Source: Haloglomus irregulare (GTDB lineage Archaea > Halobacteriota > Halobacteria > Halobacteriales > Haloarculaceae). Taken from it: a stretch of 64,000 nt of DNA. Of this stretch, positions 50,942 through 59,878 are shown piece after piece (positions within the stretch are counted from its first letter, which is position 1; each line of letters begins with the position of its first letter). A program made the translations under genes and the position numbers. The notes under the pieces are model-generated. The model had not been told where the DNA came from. It saw only the letters and a list, made by a program, of their open reading frames with translations, and ran no database searches. Location: the NCBI RefSeq assembly GCF_007421925.1, contig NZ_QMDX01000001.1, positions 332,629 to 396,628 of the forward strand, read 5' to 3'.

Positions 50942-52978
50942 GTGACGCAGACGAACGTGCGCGGCCGTGCCGGGGTCGGTGGGAATCCGGAACACGGCAC
51001 GAACGACCGGGTGGTGCTGGCGTCCCTCGTCGGCCTCGTGGTCGGGGTCGTCGGGACGCTGGTAGCGGCGGGCGGTGTCGGGGGCCCCAGTAGCATCGAG
51101 GGGCTCCTGACCGCCGGCTCCGGCATGGCGGTGGGTAGTGCGACGACGGAGCGGACGGGCGGCAGCAAGCGGCGGGCCACGATGTACGCGGCGTTCGCCG
51201 GCGCCATCGCGGGGGCCGTGACGACCTACGCCGTCTCGGGCTTGCATCTCCGGTACATGGGCACCGTCATCCGGAGCGGCTCCCCGGCCCGGGGGATGTT
51301 CCTGTTCGGCGTCGTGGCGTTCGTCCTGACGGGGCTGTACGTGGTCACCGCGGCGAACGTCGTCGGCCGCGGGAGCGGGTTCGTCCGCCGGAACGCGACG
51401 ACCGGCCTCGTCTTCGGGGCCGTCCTCGGCGGGGCGTTCAGCCTCCTCGTGGTCCCCGAACTCGTCGGCGAGACGCCCCAGGGTGTCGACCCGGCGCCGA
51501 CGGTGGTCGTCCTCGGCTGGGCCGTCTTCGGCGCCGTGATGGGGACAACCTACGCCGGCGTGCTCTCCGAGGGCGAGGTCCTCCCGGGCTATCTCCGCCG
51601 GACCGGGGCCCGGGCGGTCGTCAGTTCGCTCGCCGGGATCTATCTCGGCGGGCTGGCGCTACTCGTCGTCCGGCCGCCGCATCTGCGCTTCGTCGGGACC
51701 GTCCTCGCGAGCGGGACCCAGCAGCGGGGTCTGGTCTTCCTCTTCCTGGTCGGCCTCGTGCTGGTCGGTCTCGTCTCGCGGCTCGCCGGTCGGCGGGCGA
51801 TGGACGCGCCGGTCTCGGCCGGCGTCTTCGCCGGCATCGGGATGACCGTCTTCGGGCTGTTCGCCGTTCCGGTGCTGGTGAGCGCCATCGGCGGCTGGTC
51901 ACTGGCGGTGCCGATCGGCTACTTCCCCATCGCCTTCGGCTACTTCCTGCTCGGCCTCGGCACGACGGCGACGTACGGTCTGCTCCGGCGGAACCGGGTC
52001 GACCTGGTCGTCGACGTCCGCAGCACGGCCGGGCTGAAGGGGCTCCTCTCGGGTGGTGCCGTCGGCGGCGTGCTCCTCTACGTGCTCGCGAAACCACACC
52101 TGCTCTGGCTGGGGACGCTCCTCCGGAGCGGGACCCCGGGACGCGGCTTCGTCGCCTGGTTCATCGTCTGCCTGCCGCTCGCGGCACTGCTCGCGGTGGT
52201 CCCCGGGCGGCGGTTCGACGCGCGGACCAGCGCGCTGGACGCCGGCACGACTGGGCTCATCTACGGGGTCGGTTTCGCCATCGTCGCCGGCATCGCGCTG
52301 GTACCCACCGTCATCGACGGCGTGACGCCGCTCCAGGCGTACCCCGCGCCGTACGTCGGCGCCGGGCTACTGGCGTACGTGACCGCCGGCTTCGTCTTCG
52401 CGGCGGTCTACCGCGACAGCCTGCCGCTGGGCCAGCCCCGGACGGACTTCAAGTCGGTCGGGGCCGGTGTTCAGTCCCGGACCGTCCGGGCGGCCCTGTT
52501 CGGCTCACAGTTCGGCGCGCTCGTCGGCGGCCTCGCCATCCACCATCTCGGCGGCCCGGTGTACATGCGGTATATCGGCTCGCTGTTCGGCATGGGTGGT
52601 TCGTTCATTACGGCGTGGGCGGCGTGGCTCGGGCTGGCGTTCGTGTTCGGCGGTCTGTTCGTCGCGTTCGTCCGGAGCAACCTGGACGACTACGTCAACA
52701 GCCTCATCATGACGTCCTCGCGCAACCAGGGGCTCCGCCAGCTACTCCGGCCCGCGCTGAAGGGCGCGGCCGTCACCACCACCTCGGCGGCCATCGGCGT
52801 CGCGTACGGCGTCGCGCTGGCGGTCGTGTTCGGCGCCGTGGGGCTGCCGCTGCTGGTCGAGAACCTCACCGTCTTCTCGATGGGGCCGGCCCCGAACCTG
52901 GACGGCGGAACGCTGCTCGGGCTCGTCCTCTACGGGAGCTTCCTCGGCGCCGGCTACGGGCTCGTTATCGAGTTCTGA
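50942..52978 (+). CDS. Large multi-pass membrane protein with four internal repeats
   Basis: 678 residues from GTG 50942. About 16-18 hydrophobic helices. A conserved motif recurs four times with a period near 145 residues: HLRYMGTVIRSGSPARG (102-118), HLRFVGTVLASGTQQRG (247-263), HLLWLGTLLRSGTPGRG (386-402) and the diverged YMRYIGSLFGMGG (541-553). Each sits before a helix. The repeats imply ancestral duplication, as in transporters or pores, but I do not recognise a family and no substrate can be named. Converges with the GHMP gene after a 236-base gap. Confidence 0.82.
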   Translation: MTQTNVRGRAGVGGNPEHGTNDRVVLASLVGLVVGVVGTLVAAGGVGGPSSIEGLLTAGSGMAVGSATTERTGGSKRRATMYAAFAGAIAGAVTTYAVSGLHLRYMGTVIRSGSPARGMFLFGVVAFVLTGLYVVTAANVVGRGSGFVRRNATTGLVFGAVLGGAFSLLVVPELVGETPQGVDPAPTVVVLGWAVFGAVMGTTYAGVLSEGEVLPGYLRRTGARAVVSSLAGIYLGGLALLVVRPPHLRFVGTVLASGTQQRGLVFLFLVGLVLVGLVSRLAGRRAMDAPVSAGVFAGIGMTVFGLFAVPVLVSAIGGWSLAVPIGYFPIAFGYFLLGLGTTATYGLLRRNRVDLVVDVRSTAGLKGLLSGGAVGGVLLYVLAKPHLLWLGTLLRSGTPGRGFVAWFIVCLPLAALLAVVPGRRFDARTSALDAGTTGLIYGVGFAIVAGIALVPTVIDGVTPLQAYPAPYVGAGLLAYVTAGFVFAAVYRDSLPLGQPRTDFKSVGAGVQSRTVRAALFGSQFGALVGGLAIHHLGGPVYMRYIGSLFGMGGSFITAWAAWLGLAFVFGGLFVAFVRSNLDDYVNSLIMTSSRNQGLRQLLRPALKGAAVTTTSAAIGVAYGVALAVVFGAVGLPLLVENLTVFSMGPAPNLDGGTLLGLVLYGSFLGAGYGLVIEF

Positions 52979-53214
52979 GCGGGCGCTAACAGTTGTTCTC
53001 AACCCCCATTCGTCAGCAGACCGGTAACTACCCGTAGCCATCGAGTTAGCAGATATACTGCAACTCCGGGGATTCAAATACCAACAGGCGGCAGGCACCC
53101 CGTGTCCTGACGAGTCGCTCCGGGCCCCCGACCCGGGCCGGCGGGCCACCGCCGGACCGGTTCCGTCAGCGCGATGCACGGCCCGGAGTGCGGTCGCATC
53201 GCCTGCTCGCCCTC

Positions 53215-54216
53215 TCACCGCTCCGTCGTCACCTCTGCGCCCGTGTTCCGGGGCCGCGTGACCAGCACCTCGCCTTCCGCGTCGGCGGCTGAGAGCGCCT
53301 CGGTGGCGGCCTGCCGGGCCGCGTCGGCCCGGGTCGCATCCGTCAGCGCGTAGACGGCCGGGCCCCACGAGGACTGGCCGACGCCCGCAACCGCCGTCGA
53401 CGTCCGGAGCGACTCCACGACCCGGCCCGCGGGCGGGCGGTAGACTCCGCCCTGCTCGTCGGCGTACCAGGCCCCGTTGAGCCGCCCGAACTCCGCGACC
53501 GCGTCGCCGAAGGCATGGAGCCGCCCCTCGGCGGCCGCGGGCAGGAGCCGCCGTACCGTCAGCGCCGCCAGTTCGTCGGCCACCGACGGGTCGGCCGACT
53601 CCACGACGGCGCGCATACTCTCGTCCTCGGCGCTCCCGTGCCGACCGGATTCGGCGTCCGGTAGCACCAGCACGACGCGCCAGTCCGCCGGGAGCGGGTG
53701 CCGCGCCGACACCGGCGGGACCGTCCAGTCGCCCTGTGCCGGCGGCTCGGTGGTGAACCGCTCGGTCGGGTGGCCGGCGTCGAGAACGAAGCCGCCGCGT
53801 TCGAACACCGCCACGCCGACGCCGGAGCGACCGCCCCGTCCCATCGCCGGGGCCCGTTCGCGGGGGCGAGGCTCGTGGCCGTGTGCACGGGCGATCGCCG
53901 TCAGCGCCGTCAGTGCCGTCGCCGTCCCGCTCCCGAGGCCGACGTGGCGCGGGAGCGCGCGCTCGACCTGCACCTCCGCCCCGGACACCCCGAGCAGGTC
54001 ACACGCGGTCGTCGCGTGGTCCCGGACGACCGCCGTGGCGGCTTCGGCCACGCCCTCGCCGGTGGTGCAGCGCACCCCCTCGGTCGGAACGGCCGAGAGG
54101 CGGACGCGCGGTTCGGCCAGCGACAGCCCGACGCCACCGTAGAGGCGCTCGTGGGCCAGCGAGAGGTTGCCAAAGCCGACGTGCAGTCGCGCGCCGGCCT
54201 CCACCGTAGCTCGCAT
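53215..54216 (-). CDS. GHMP-kinase-fold protein resembling beta-ribofuranosylaminobenzene 5'-phosphate synthase
   Basis: 333 residues. MRATVEAGARLHVGFGNLSLAHERLYGGVGLSLAEP, the nucleotide loop PRHVGLGSGTATALTALTAIARAHG, GRGGRSGVGVAVFERGGFVLDAGH and the C-terminal GVGQSSWGPAVYALTD match RFAP synthase, the first committed enzyme of methanopterin synthesis in methanogens. Haloarchaea use folate (see folCP in this window), so the real reaction may differ. Start is ATG 54216 or the adjacent ATG 54219. Divergent from ilvD. Confidence 0.85.
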   Translation of the reverse strand: MRATVEAGARLHVGFGNLSLAHERLYGGVGLSLAEPRVRLSAVPTEGVRCTTGEGVAEAATAVVRDHATTACDLLGVSGAEVQVERALPRHVGLGSGTATALTALTAIARAHGHEPRPRERAPAMGRGGRSGVGVAVFERGGFVLDAGHPTERFTTEPPAQGDWTVPPVSARHPLPADWRVVLVLPDAESGRHGSAEDESMRAVVESADPSVADELAALTVRRLLPAAAEGRLHAFGDAVAEFGRLNGAWYADEQGGVYRPPAGRVVESLRTSTAVAGVGQSSWGPAVYALTDATRADAARQAATEALSAADAEGEVLVTRPRNTGAEVTTER

Positions 54217-54283
54217 CATCAACCTTTGAGCTGCCGCCGTCAAGCCCGTTTCGTCTCCACGGCGGCCGGCCCTCTCGCGGAAG

Positions 54284-54288
54284 TTAAA
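54284..54288 (+). promoter_or_regulatory. TATA box of ilvD
   Basis: TTAAA centred 26 bases before ATG 54312, fitting a leaderless mRNA. Confidence 0.5.
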
Positions 54289-54311
54289 CCCGTGCACGAC
54301 AAGGGACTGGT

Positions 54312-56075
54312 ATGAGTAAGCAACACCCCCGACGCGGCGGGGAGGACGACAACGCGGTCGGACCCGACGACGAGAAGCCCGAGAACCTCCGCTCCCGGGA
54401 GGTGACGGAGGGGCCCGAACGGGCCCCGCATCGCTCGATGTTCCGCGCGATGGGGTTCGACGATGAGGACCTCGCGTCGCCGATGGTCGGCGTCGCCAAC
54501 CCGGCCGCGGACATCACTCCCTGTAACGTCCATCTCGACGACGTGGCCGCGAGCGCCGTCGACGGCGTCGACGACGCCGGCGGGATGCCCATCGAGTTCG
54601 GTACCATCACCATCTCGGACGCCATCTCGATGGGGACCGAGGGGATGAAGGCCTCGCTCATCTCCCGGGAGGTCATCGCGGATTCGGTCGAACTCGTCTC
54701 CTTCGGCGAACGGATGGACGCGCTCGTCACGGTCGCTGGCTGCGACAAGAACCTCCCCGGAATGATGATGGCCGCCATCCGGACGGACCTGCCCAGCGTC
54801 TTCCTCTATGGCGGCTCCATCATGCCCGGCGAGCACGAGGGCCGTGACGTGACCATCGTCCAGGTGTTCGAGGGGGTCGGCGCATACGCAGAGGGCGAGA
54901 TGTCCGCCGAGGAACTGGACGACCTGGAGCGCCACGCGTGCCCGGGTGCGGGCTCCTGTGGCGGGATGTACACCGCGAACACGATGGCCTCCATCAGCGA
55001 GGCGCTCGGGCTGGCCCCGCTCGGGTCGGCCTCCGCGCCCGCCGAGGACGCGGAGCGTTACGAGGTCGCCGAGCGCGCCGGCGACCTCGTGCTGGAGTGC
55101 ATCCGGGAGGACCGCCGCCCGTCGGACATCCTGACGCGGAAGTCGTTCGAGAACGCCATCGCGCTCCAGACCGCCATCGGCGGCTCGACCAACGGCGTCC
55201 TCCACCTGCTCGCGCTGGCGGCCGAGGCCGACGTCGAGCTCGACATCGAGGACTTCGACCGCATCAGCCGTCGCACCCCGAAGATCGCCGACCTCCAGCC
55301 CGGCGGCGCTCACGTCATGAACGACCTCCACGAGGTCGGCGGCGTCCCGGTCGTCATCCGACGCCTGCTCGACGCGGGGCTGTTCCACGGCGACGCGATG
55401 ACCGTCACCGGCCGCACCGTCGCCGAGGAGCTCGAGGAACTCGACCTGCCGGCCGAGGGCGGGATCGACGCGGAGTTCCTCTACACCGTCGACGAGCCGA
55501 AGTACCCCGAGGGCGCCATCAAGATCCTCTCGGGCAACCTGGCGCCCGACGGCGCCGTCCTGAAGGCGACCGGACAGGACGAGTTCCACCACGAGGGGCC
55601 CGTCCGAATCTTCGAGGACGAGGAGGACGCGATGCGCTACGTTCAGGAGGGGCATATCGAGTCGGGTGACGTCATCGTCATCCGGAACGAGGGGCCACAG
55701 GGCGGGCCGGGGATGCGCGAGATGCTCGGCGTCACCGCGGCCGTCGTCGGCGCCGGCCACGAGGACGACGTGGCGCTCCTGACCGACGGCCGGTTCTCCG
55801 GCGGCACCCGGGGCCCGATGATCGGCCACGTCGCCCCCGAGGCGTTCGTCGGCGGCCCCATCGCGGCATTGGAGGACGGCGACGTCGTCACCATCGACAT
55901 CCCGGACCGCACAATCGAGGTGGACCTCTCCGACGAGGAGTTGGCGGCGCGGCTCGACGAGTGGGAGCAGCCCGAGCCCTCGTACGGTGGCGGCGTGCTC
56001 GCGAAGTACGGGGCCGCCTTCGGCTCCGCGGCGAACGGCGCCGTCACCAACCCCCGCGTCCGACGGACCGACTGA
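54312..56075 (+). CDS. ilvD: Dihydroxy-acid dehydratase
   Basis: 587 residues, full length. Third step of valine/isoleucine synthesis: dehydrates 2,3-dihydroxy acids to 2-keto acids using an iron-sulphur cluster. Cluster cysteines are in [20 protein letters not shown] and [16 protein letters not shown]. Other marks: [26 protein letters not shown]-like [15 protein letters not shown] and [22 protein letters not shown] 30-residue acidic N-terminal lead is haloarchaeal. Confidence 0.97.
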   Translation: MSKQHPRRGGEDDNAVGPDDEKPENLRSREVTEGPERAPHRSMFRAMGFDDEDLASPMVGVANPAADITPCNVHLDDVAASAVDGVDDAGGMPIEFGTITISDAISMGTEGMKASLISREVIADSVELVSFGERMDALVTVAGCDKNLPGMMMAAIRTDLPSVFLYGGSIMPGEHEGRDVTIVQVFEGVGAYAEGEMSAEELDDLERHACPGAGSCGGMYTANTMASISEALGLAPLGSASAPAEDAERYEVAERAGDLVLECIREDRRPSDILTRKSFENAIALQTAIGGSTNGVLHLLALAAEADVELDIEDFDRISRRTPKIADLQPGGAHVMNDLHEVGGVPVVIRRLLDAGLFHGDAMTVTGRTVAEELEELDLPAEGGIDAEFLYTVDEPKYPEGAIKILSGNLAPDGAVLKATGQDEFHHEGPVRIFEDEEDAMRYVQEGHIESGDVIVIRNEGPQGGPGMREMLGVTAAVVGAGHEDDVALLTDGRFSGGTRGPMIGHVAPEAFVGGPIAALEDGDVVTIDIPDRTIEVDLSDEELAARLDEWEQPEPSYGGGVLAKYGAAFGSAANGAVTNPRVRRTD

Positions 56076-56412
56076 GGCCGTAGCCGGGCGACCCGTTGCC
56101 CCGGGGCTCCCGCTCCGCATCGCACGTCCGCGCGGGCGAACGCGACCGACGACGCCAGCAGCGCGCCGGCCCCGCCGACCCGCTCGTACGCCCTGATTCG
56201 CCCGGTAGCGTCCTCCCGGGTCCCGTAGCGGTCGTATGCCGTCCTCCCCACCTCGACCGTCCTCTACTCCGCCCGCTCGTAGCTCACATCCGTGCTCGAC
56301 GTTCGCTCGTGGCTCGGGGTCCCGACGATATCCGTTGAGCGGTGCCGTGGCGCATGCGGGTGTCGGACGCGCGGCTCGACGGCGGGCGGCGAAAGAAGAG
56401 GTCGCGAGCCGT
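56076..56412. other. Gap between convergent ilvD and the surface-protein gene
   Basis: About 337 bases. On the minus strand a GTG-start frame at 56251 gives a protein-like beginning (TAYDRYGTREDATGRIRAYERVGGAGALLASSVAFARADV) before it degenerates into the antisense of ilvD; it may be a decayed gene end. Nothing else is supported. Confidence 0.3.
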
Positions 56413-58446
56413 TCAGCGACGTCGGTGGGCGAGCAGTGCCGCGGCGACGAGCGCGACGAGCGCGGCCGCCGCGCCGAAGCCGGGCTGTCCGCCGGTGTCG
56501 GTTTCGCCGCCACCGCCATCGCCGCCGTCACCGCCGTCGGCCGTCGGGGTCGGCGTCGGCGGTTCGAGCTCGAGGTAGCGGTACGCCCGCTCGGTGTCCA
56601 TCTCCGGGAACGAGCGGTCGTAGGTCCCGGGCATGTTGACCGTGGTGTCCTCGTCGACCACGGAGAGTTCCCGCACCTCGCTCTCGGAGGCGTTGGCGCT
56701 CACGGCCCCCTGCGCGTAGACGTACTGATTCAGGGCGCCGGTCTCGTTCTGCTGGCCGACGACCCGCGTGATGCTGAGGTCGAGGCGACCGGACTGCTGG
56801 AGCACGTCGCGGAACGCCGCCATGTCATCGAACTTCGCGCCCGCCTCGACCGTGACGTTCCCCTCGGTCACGGTGATGTCGGTGCGGGCCTTCTCGAAGC
56901 CGGCCTCCCGGAAGGCGCGGACGAAGCTCCGGGCCTGCGCGACCTCCTCGTCCTCCTCGGCGCCGGCCTCGGTCGTGTTGAGGAACTGGTCGACGGCATC
57001 GCTGACCAGCCCCTCGCGCTCGACCGTGAGCGAGCCGTTGGCGACGACGTTCTCGCCGTCGGTCTCGGCGGAGAGCGAGTACTCCTGGCTGCCGACGGTG
57101 ATGTCGCGGCTCTCCAGTTCCGCCACGTAGGCCTGCCAGTTCTCGGTCCGGGACTGTGCCTGGAGCTCGATGACCGCCTGTGACTGGGACTCGAGCGTAT
57201 GCGTGGCGCTCAGCGAGTAGCGTCGCGTCAACTCGGCGTCACGCTGAGCCTCGATGCGGGCCCGGACGTTCTCCAGCTGTTCGGAGTCGAAGCCGACCTC
57301 GCCCTCGGGGGGCGAGTAGGCCGCCAGCGCGTCGAGGCCGCTCAGGAACGCGTCGTTGTAGTTCTCCAGCTGGATGTCGGCGCTCCCCGCGACCGACTGC
57401 TGACCCATCCGGTAATCGACGCTGGCGCGCTCGATCGTGAGGGCGGTCACGTTCGTCGCGATGGCCGAGGCCTCGGCCCGCGTCAGATTGAACTCCTCGG
57501 AGTTGGCGAGCTGGGACGCAGCCACGCGTTCCAGTCCCTCGTCGACGCCCTCGTACTCGATGGTGTACGAGACGTCGAACCGGTAGACGCCCCGTTGGCT
57601 GGTGTTGGCGAACGAGTAGGAGTCGAGCGTCACCGTCGCGCTGCCGCCGAGCCCCTCGGCGACACTGGCGTAGCGCTGTTCGATGGTCCGGCGGGCGCGA
57701 TCGCTGGTGTTCCACTGCTCACGCGAGAACTCCCGGATGGTCTGGTTCTGCCTCGCCTCCAGCGTGTACGTCCCCGTCCCCTCGGTCAGGGTGAACGACT
57801 GCTCCTGGGGCTCCCCGAGTTGGGTGCTGGTCTGTGCGGAGAACTCCCCGGACGCGTCGAACGAGTTCGGGGCGACGGTCGCCTGCAGCGAGGTGTCGGC
57901 GGTTTCGATCAGCCGGAGCGACGGGGCCTCCTGCGTGTTGACCGCCAGCCGGCCGCTCGCGTCGAACCGGCTGTTCTCCGGCGTCCGGGCGCCGTCGATG
58001 GTCAGGCTCAGGTCGTCGACCGCCGTCGGCCGGGGTGCCGTCAGGTCGCCCTCCGCGCTGAACGCGCTCGGTTCGAGCCTGGCGGTGACCGACCCCGTCG
58101 CGTTGGGAGCCTCCTCGGGAGTGGTCACGATGAGGGCGTTGAAGATGCCCTCTCCGACGTCGAGACCGTACTCCGCCTGCGAGAGCTCCTCGCTGGCGTT
58201 GCTCTCGTCGCCGTAGAGGAGGATCACGTCACCGTTCTCCCTGACGAACACCTCGTCCGCGGGGTCGAGCGTTTCGTTGCCGGTACTGTCGTCGTCCTCC
58301 TGGAGGGACCGCTGGGCCGGGGCGTCGTCCGCCGCCGCGACGGTGCCGGCGCCCGCGCCGACGGCCACGCTCGTGACCATCAGCAGGGCGACCAGGGCGG
58401 TCACCGCCCGGCGCCAGCGTCCCGCGGAGGGTGTCTCGTGAGTCAT
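56413..58446 (-). CDS. Large secreted/surface protein with PGF-CTERM-like anchor
   Basis: 677 residues. Signal peptide at 10-38 (AVTALVALLMVTSVAVGAGAGTVAAA), a long beta-rich, Asn/Thr/Gln-rich body with many N-glycosylation sequons, a Thr-Pro linker (TPTPTADGG) and a C-terminal sorting tail QPGFGAAAALVALVAAALLAHRRR: the PGF motif, hydrophobic helix and basic end recognised by archaeosortase A, which leads to lipid attachment at the cell surface. The body repeats a theme of SVDYRMGQQSVAGSADIQL-type strands; function unknown. ATG 58446. Confidence 0.85.
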   Translation of the reverse strand: MTHETPSAGRWRRAVTALVALLMVTSVAVGAGAGTVAAADDAPAQRSLQEDDDSTGNETLDPADEVFVRENGDVILLYGDESNASEELSQAEYGLDVGEGIFNALIVTTPEEAPNATGSVTARLEPSAFSAEGDLTAPRPTAVDDLSLTIDGARTPENSRFDASGRLAVNTQEAPSLRLIETADTSLQATVAPNSFDASGEFSAQTSTQLGEPQEQSFTLTEGTGTYTLEARQNQTIREFSREQWNTSDRARRTIEQRYASVAEGLGGSATVTLDSYSFANTSQRGVYRFDVSYTIEYEGVDEGLERVAASQLANSEEFNLTRAEASAIATNVTALTIERASVDYRMGQQSVAGSADIQLENYNDAFLSGLDALAAYSPPEGEVGFDSEQLENVRARIEAQRDAELTRRYSLSATHTLESQSQAVIELQAQSRTENWQAYVAELESRDITVGSQEYSLSAETDGENVVANGSLTVEREGLVSDAVDQFLNTTEAGAEEDEEVAQARSFVRAFREAGFEKARTDITVTEGNVTVEAGAKFDDMAAFRDVLQQSGRLDLSITRVVGQQNETGALNQYVYAQGAVSANASESEVRELSVVDEDTTVNMPGTYDRSFPEMDTERAYRYLELEPPTPTPTADGGDGGDGGGGETDTGGQPGFGAAAALVALVAAALLAHRRR

Positions 58447-58625
58447 GTTGTCACCTGTCTACCGTATGTCATCGCGGGTCCCACGCTGCGGCCGCGTCGG
58501 TGGGTAGGGCGCGGGGACCGGCGCTCTGAGAGCGCACTCGTCCACCGGTTCTTACCGTCGCTACATAAACGTTCGTGGAATCGGACTGCCCGACCGGTGA
58601 GTCGGGCCGCGGCGGCGACGGCGGC

Positions 58626-58632
58626 TTTTTAT
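58626..58632 (+). promoter_or_regulatory. TATA box of the DUF1330 gene
   Basis: TTTTTAT centred about 27 bases before ATG 58656; leaderless start likely. Confidence 0.5.
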
Positions 58633-58655
58633 CGCCGCCGCCCGCGGATGAACTG

Positions 58656-58973
58656 ATGAGTGAACACGAGGGGGAAACGGTGTACATCGTCGCACAGATC
58701 GCGGTCGAGGACTGGGACACCTACCGGTCGGAGTATATGCCGACGACGTTCGACCGCATCACCGCCCACGACGGCGAGGTGCTGGTCGCCAGCGAGGCGG
58801 CCGAGGAGCTCGAGGGCGACTGGGCGGGCAACTGGACCGTCGTCATCGAGTTCCCGTCCGAGGACGACGCGTACGCCTTCATGCAGGACGAGGAGTACGT
58901 CGAGGCGATGAGCGCGCGCCACGAGGCCGCCGCGTGGAGCGACATCGCGATGCTCCCCGGGTTCGACGGCTGA
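58656..58973 (+). CDS. DUF1330-family protein
   Basis: 105 residues, dimeric alpha/beta-barrel fold of small stress or uncharacterised proteins. YIVAQIAVEDWDTYRSEYMPTTFDRITAHDGEVLVASEAAEELEGDW and WTVVIEFPSEDDAYAFMQDEEYVEAM are characteristic. Biological role unknown. The start MSEHEGE at 58656 is chosen over an upstream frame that reads through the promoter. Confidence 0.85.
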   Translation: MSEHEGETVYIVAQIAVEDWDTYRSEYMPTTFDRITAHDGEVLVASEAAEELEGDWAGNWTVVIEFPSEDDAYAFMQDEEYVEAMSARHEAAAWSDIAMLPGFDG

Positions 58974-59359
58974 AACGACCCGCCGCGGCCCGGCACCGAC
59001 GCGCCACTCGTCCGGGCGGGGCGGCGTCGCTACGCGCTGGGCCGGTGATACGACAGGGGACCGCAGTATGAGTGGTGGGCGGATAGCTGGGTTACGCTAC
59101 CCTACCTGCCAGAGCGGCCCGGGCTGTAAGGCCCTGGTAGCGCACTGGATCAGGACTCCGTCTGTCCGGAGCGCTCCGGGCTACTTGTACCTTCCCGAAG
59201 CGGGGCGTCCCCGTCAGGTCGCCTCGCGTTCGGGGAGTACCGTAGCGGAGGACCACGTGCGGACCGCGGGACCGCACGCTCACGGTGTCGGTTCGGAAGT
59301 GGGGCCGCCGGGACACGACGTGGTCGCGTCTCGAGGTACCGACGGTTCGAAGAGTCGAG
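58974..59359. other. Intergenic region before tRNA-Pro, unassigned
   Basis: About 385 bases. Contains a hairpin with a 7-bp stem CGCTACC/GGTAGCG (about 59093-59142) and other GC-rich palindromic patches near 59150-59180. I tried to read a second tRNA here and could not close a cloverleaf. No protein gene is supported. Confidence 0.35.
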
Positions 59360-59430
59360 CGGGACCGCCGAGAATTGAACTCGGGTCATACGGACCCCAT
59401 CCGCATAGGATACCACTACCCCACGGTCCC
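59360..59430 (-). tRNA. tRNA-Pro (anticodon GGG)
   Basis: Minus-strand cloverleaf of 71 bases: acceptor stem GGGACCG/CGGTCCC, D-arm GGGTAGTGGTATCC, anticodon stem TGCGG/CCGTA with loop ATGGGGT (GGG at 59398-59396), T-arm CCGAGTTCAATTCTCGG. No intron and no encoded CCA. Confidence 0.93.
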
Positions 59431-59878
59431 TTGCGTGTCGGCGAACGCGGCTCCGGGTAAAGAGGGTGTCGTTTCGTCGCCCCGTCGCGGTAACGGGCCG
59501 CGGCGAGTCGGCCGGTCACGCGGTCCCGAGCCTGCCGTTAGGGACGCTCGGTGACCGTATCGCGACGCTGGTCGAGGACCTGAGCGCCGGGCCGGCGGAT
59601 CTCGCGGGGGCCCGTCCCCTGCCGTGACCCTTCCCGTGGTCCACGTCCACGGCCGTGCCGTCGTGCTTCCGGTCCTGGATCGGGTGCCGGAGCGCCGCGG
59701 CGCCGAGCCGACGCCGGCACCGGCGCGGGAATGCACGCTCGCGCCCGTCGGGTTCACCGCCATCGTGGCCGGCGCCACCGTCCGCGGCGAGGGCCCGGCG
59801 AACCTAATCGCCCGCCCGGTTCGAGCGACCGAATCCGTCCAAATACTGATAGCGGCGCCCCGTCAACCGTCGCGAACG
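59431..59878. other. Region upstream of the CheF-like gene
   Basis: About 450 bases without a supportable gene. It should include the tRNA-Pro promoter (minus strand) and the CheF-like promoter; AAATACTGAT at 59841-59850 is a candidate TATA box for GTG 59879. A frame open from 59624 is continuous with the CheF-like gene but its translation is not protein-like. Confidence 0.4.

Noticed and set aside
59085-59175. Possible second tRNA or tRNA fragment before tRNA-Pro
   Set aside because: A 7-bp stem exists, but no T-arm or anticodon arm could be fitted into a cloverleaf.
59624-59878. 85-codon N-terminal extension of the CheF-like protein
   Set aside because: Translation is not protein-like and a TATA box lies within it, about 35 bases before GTG 59879.
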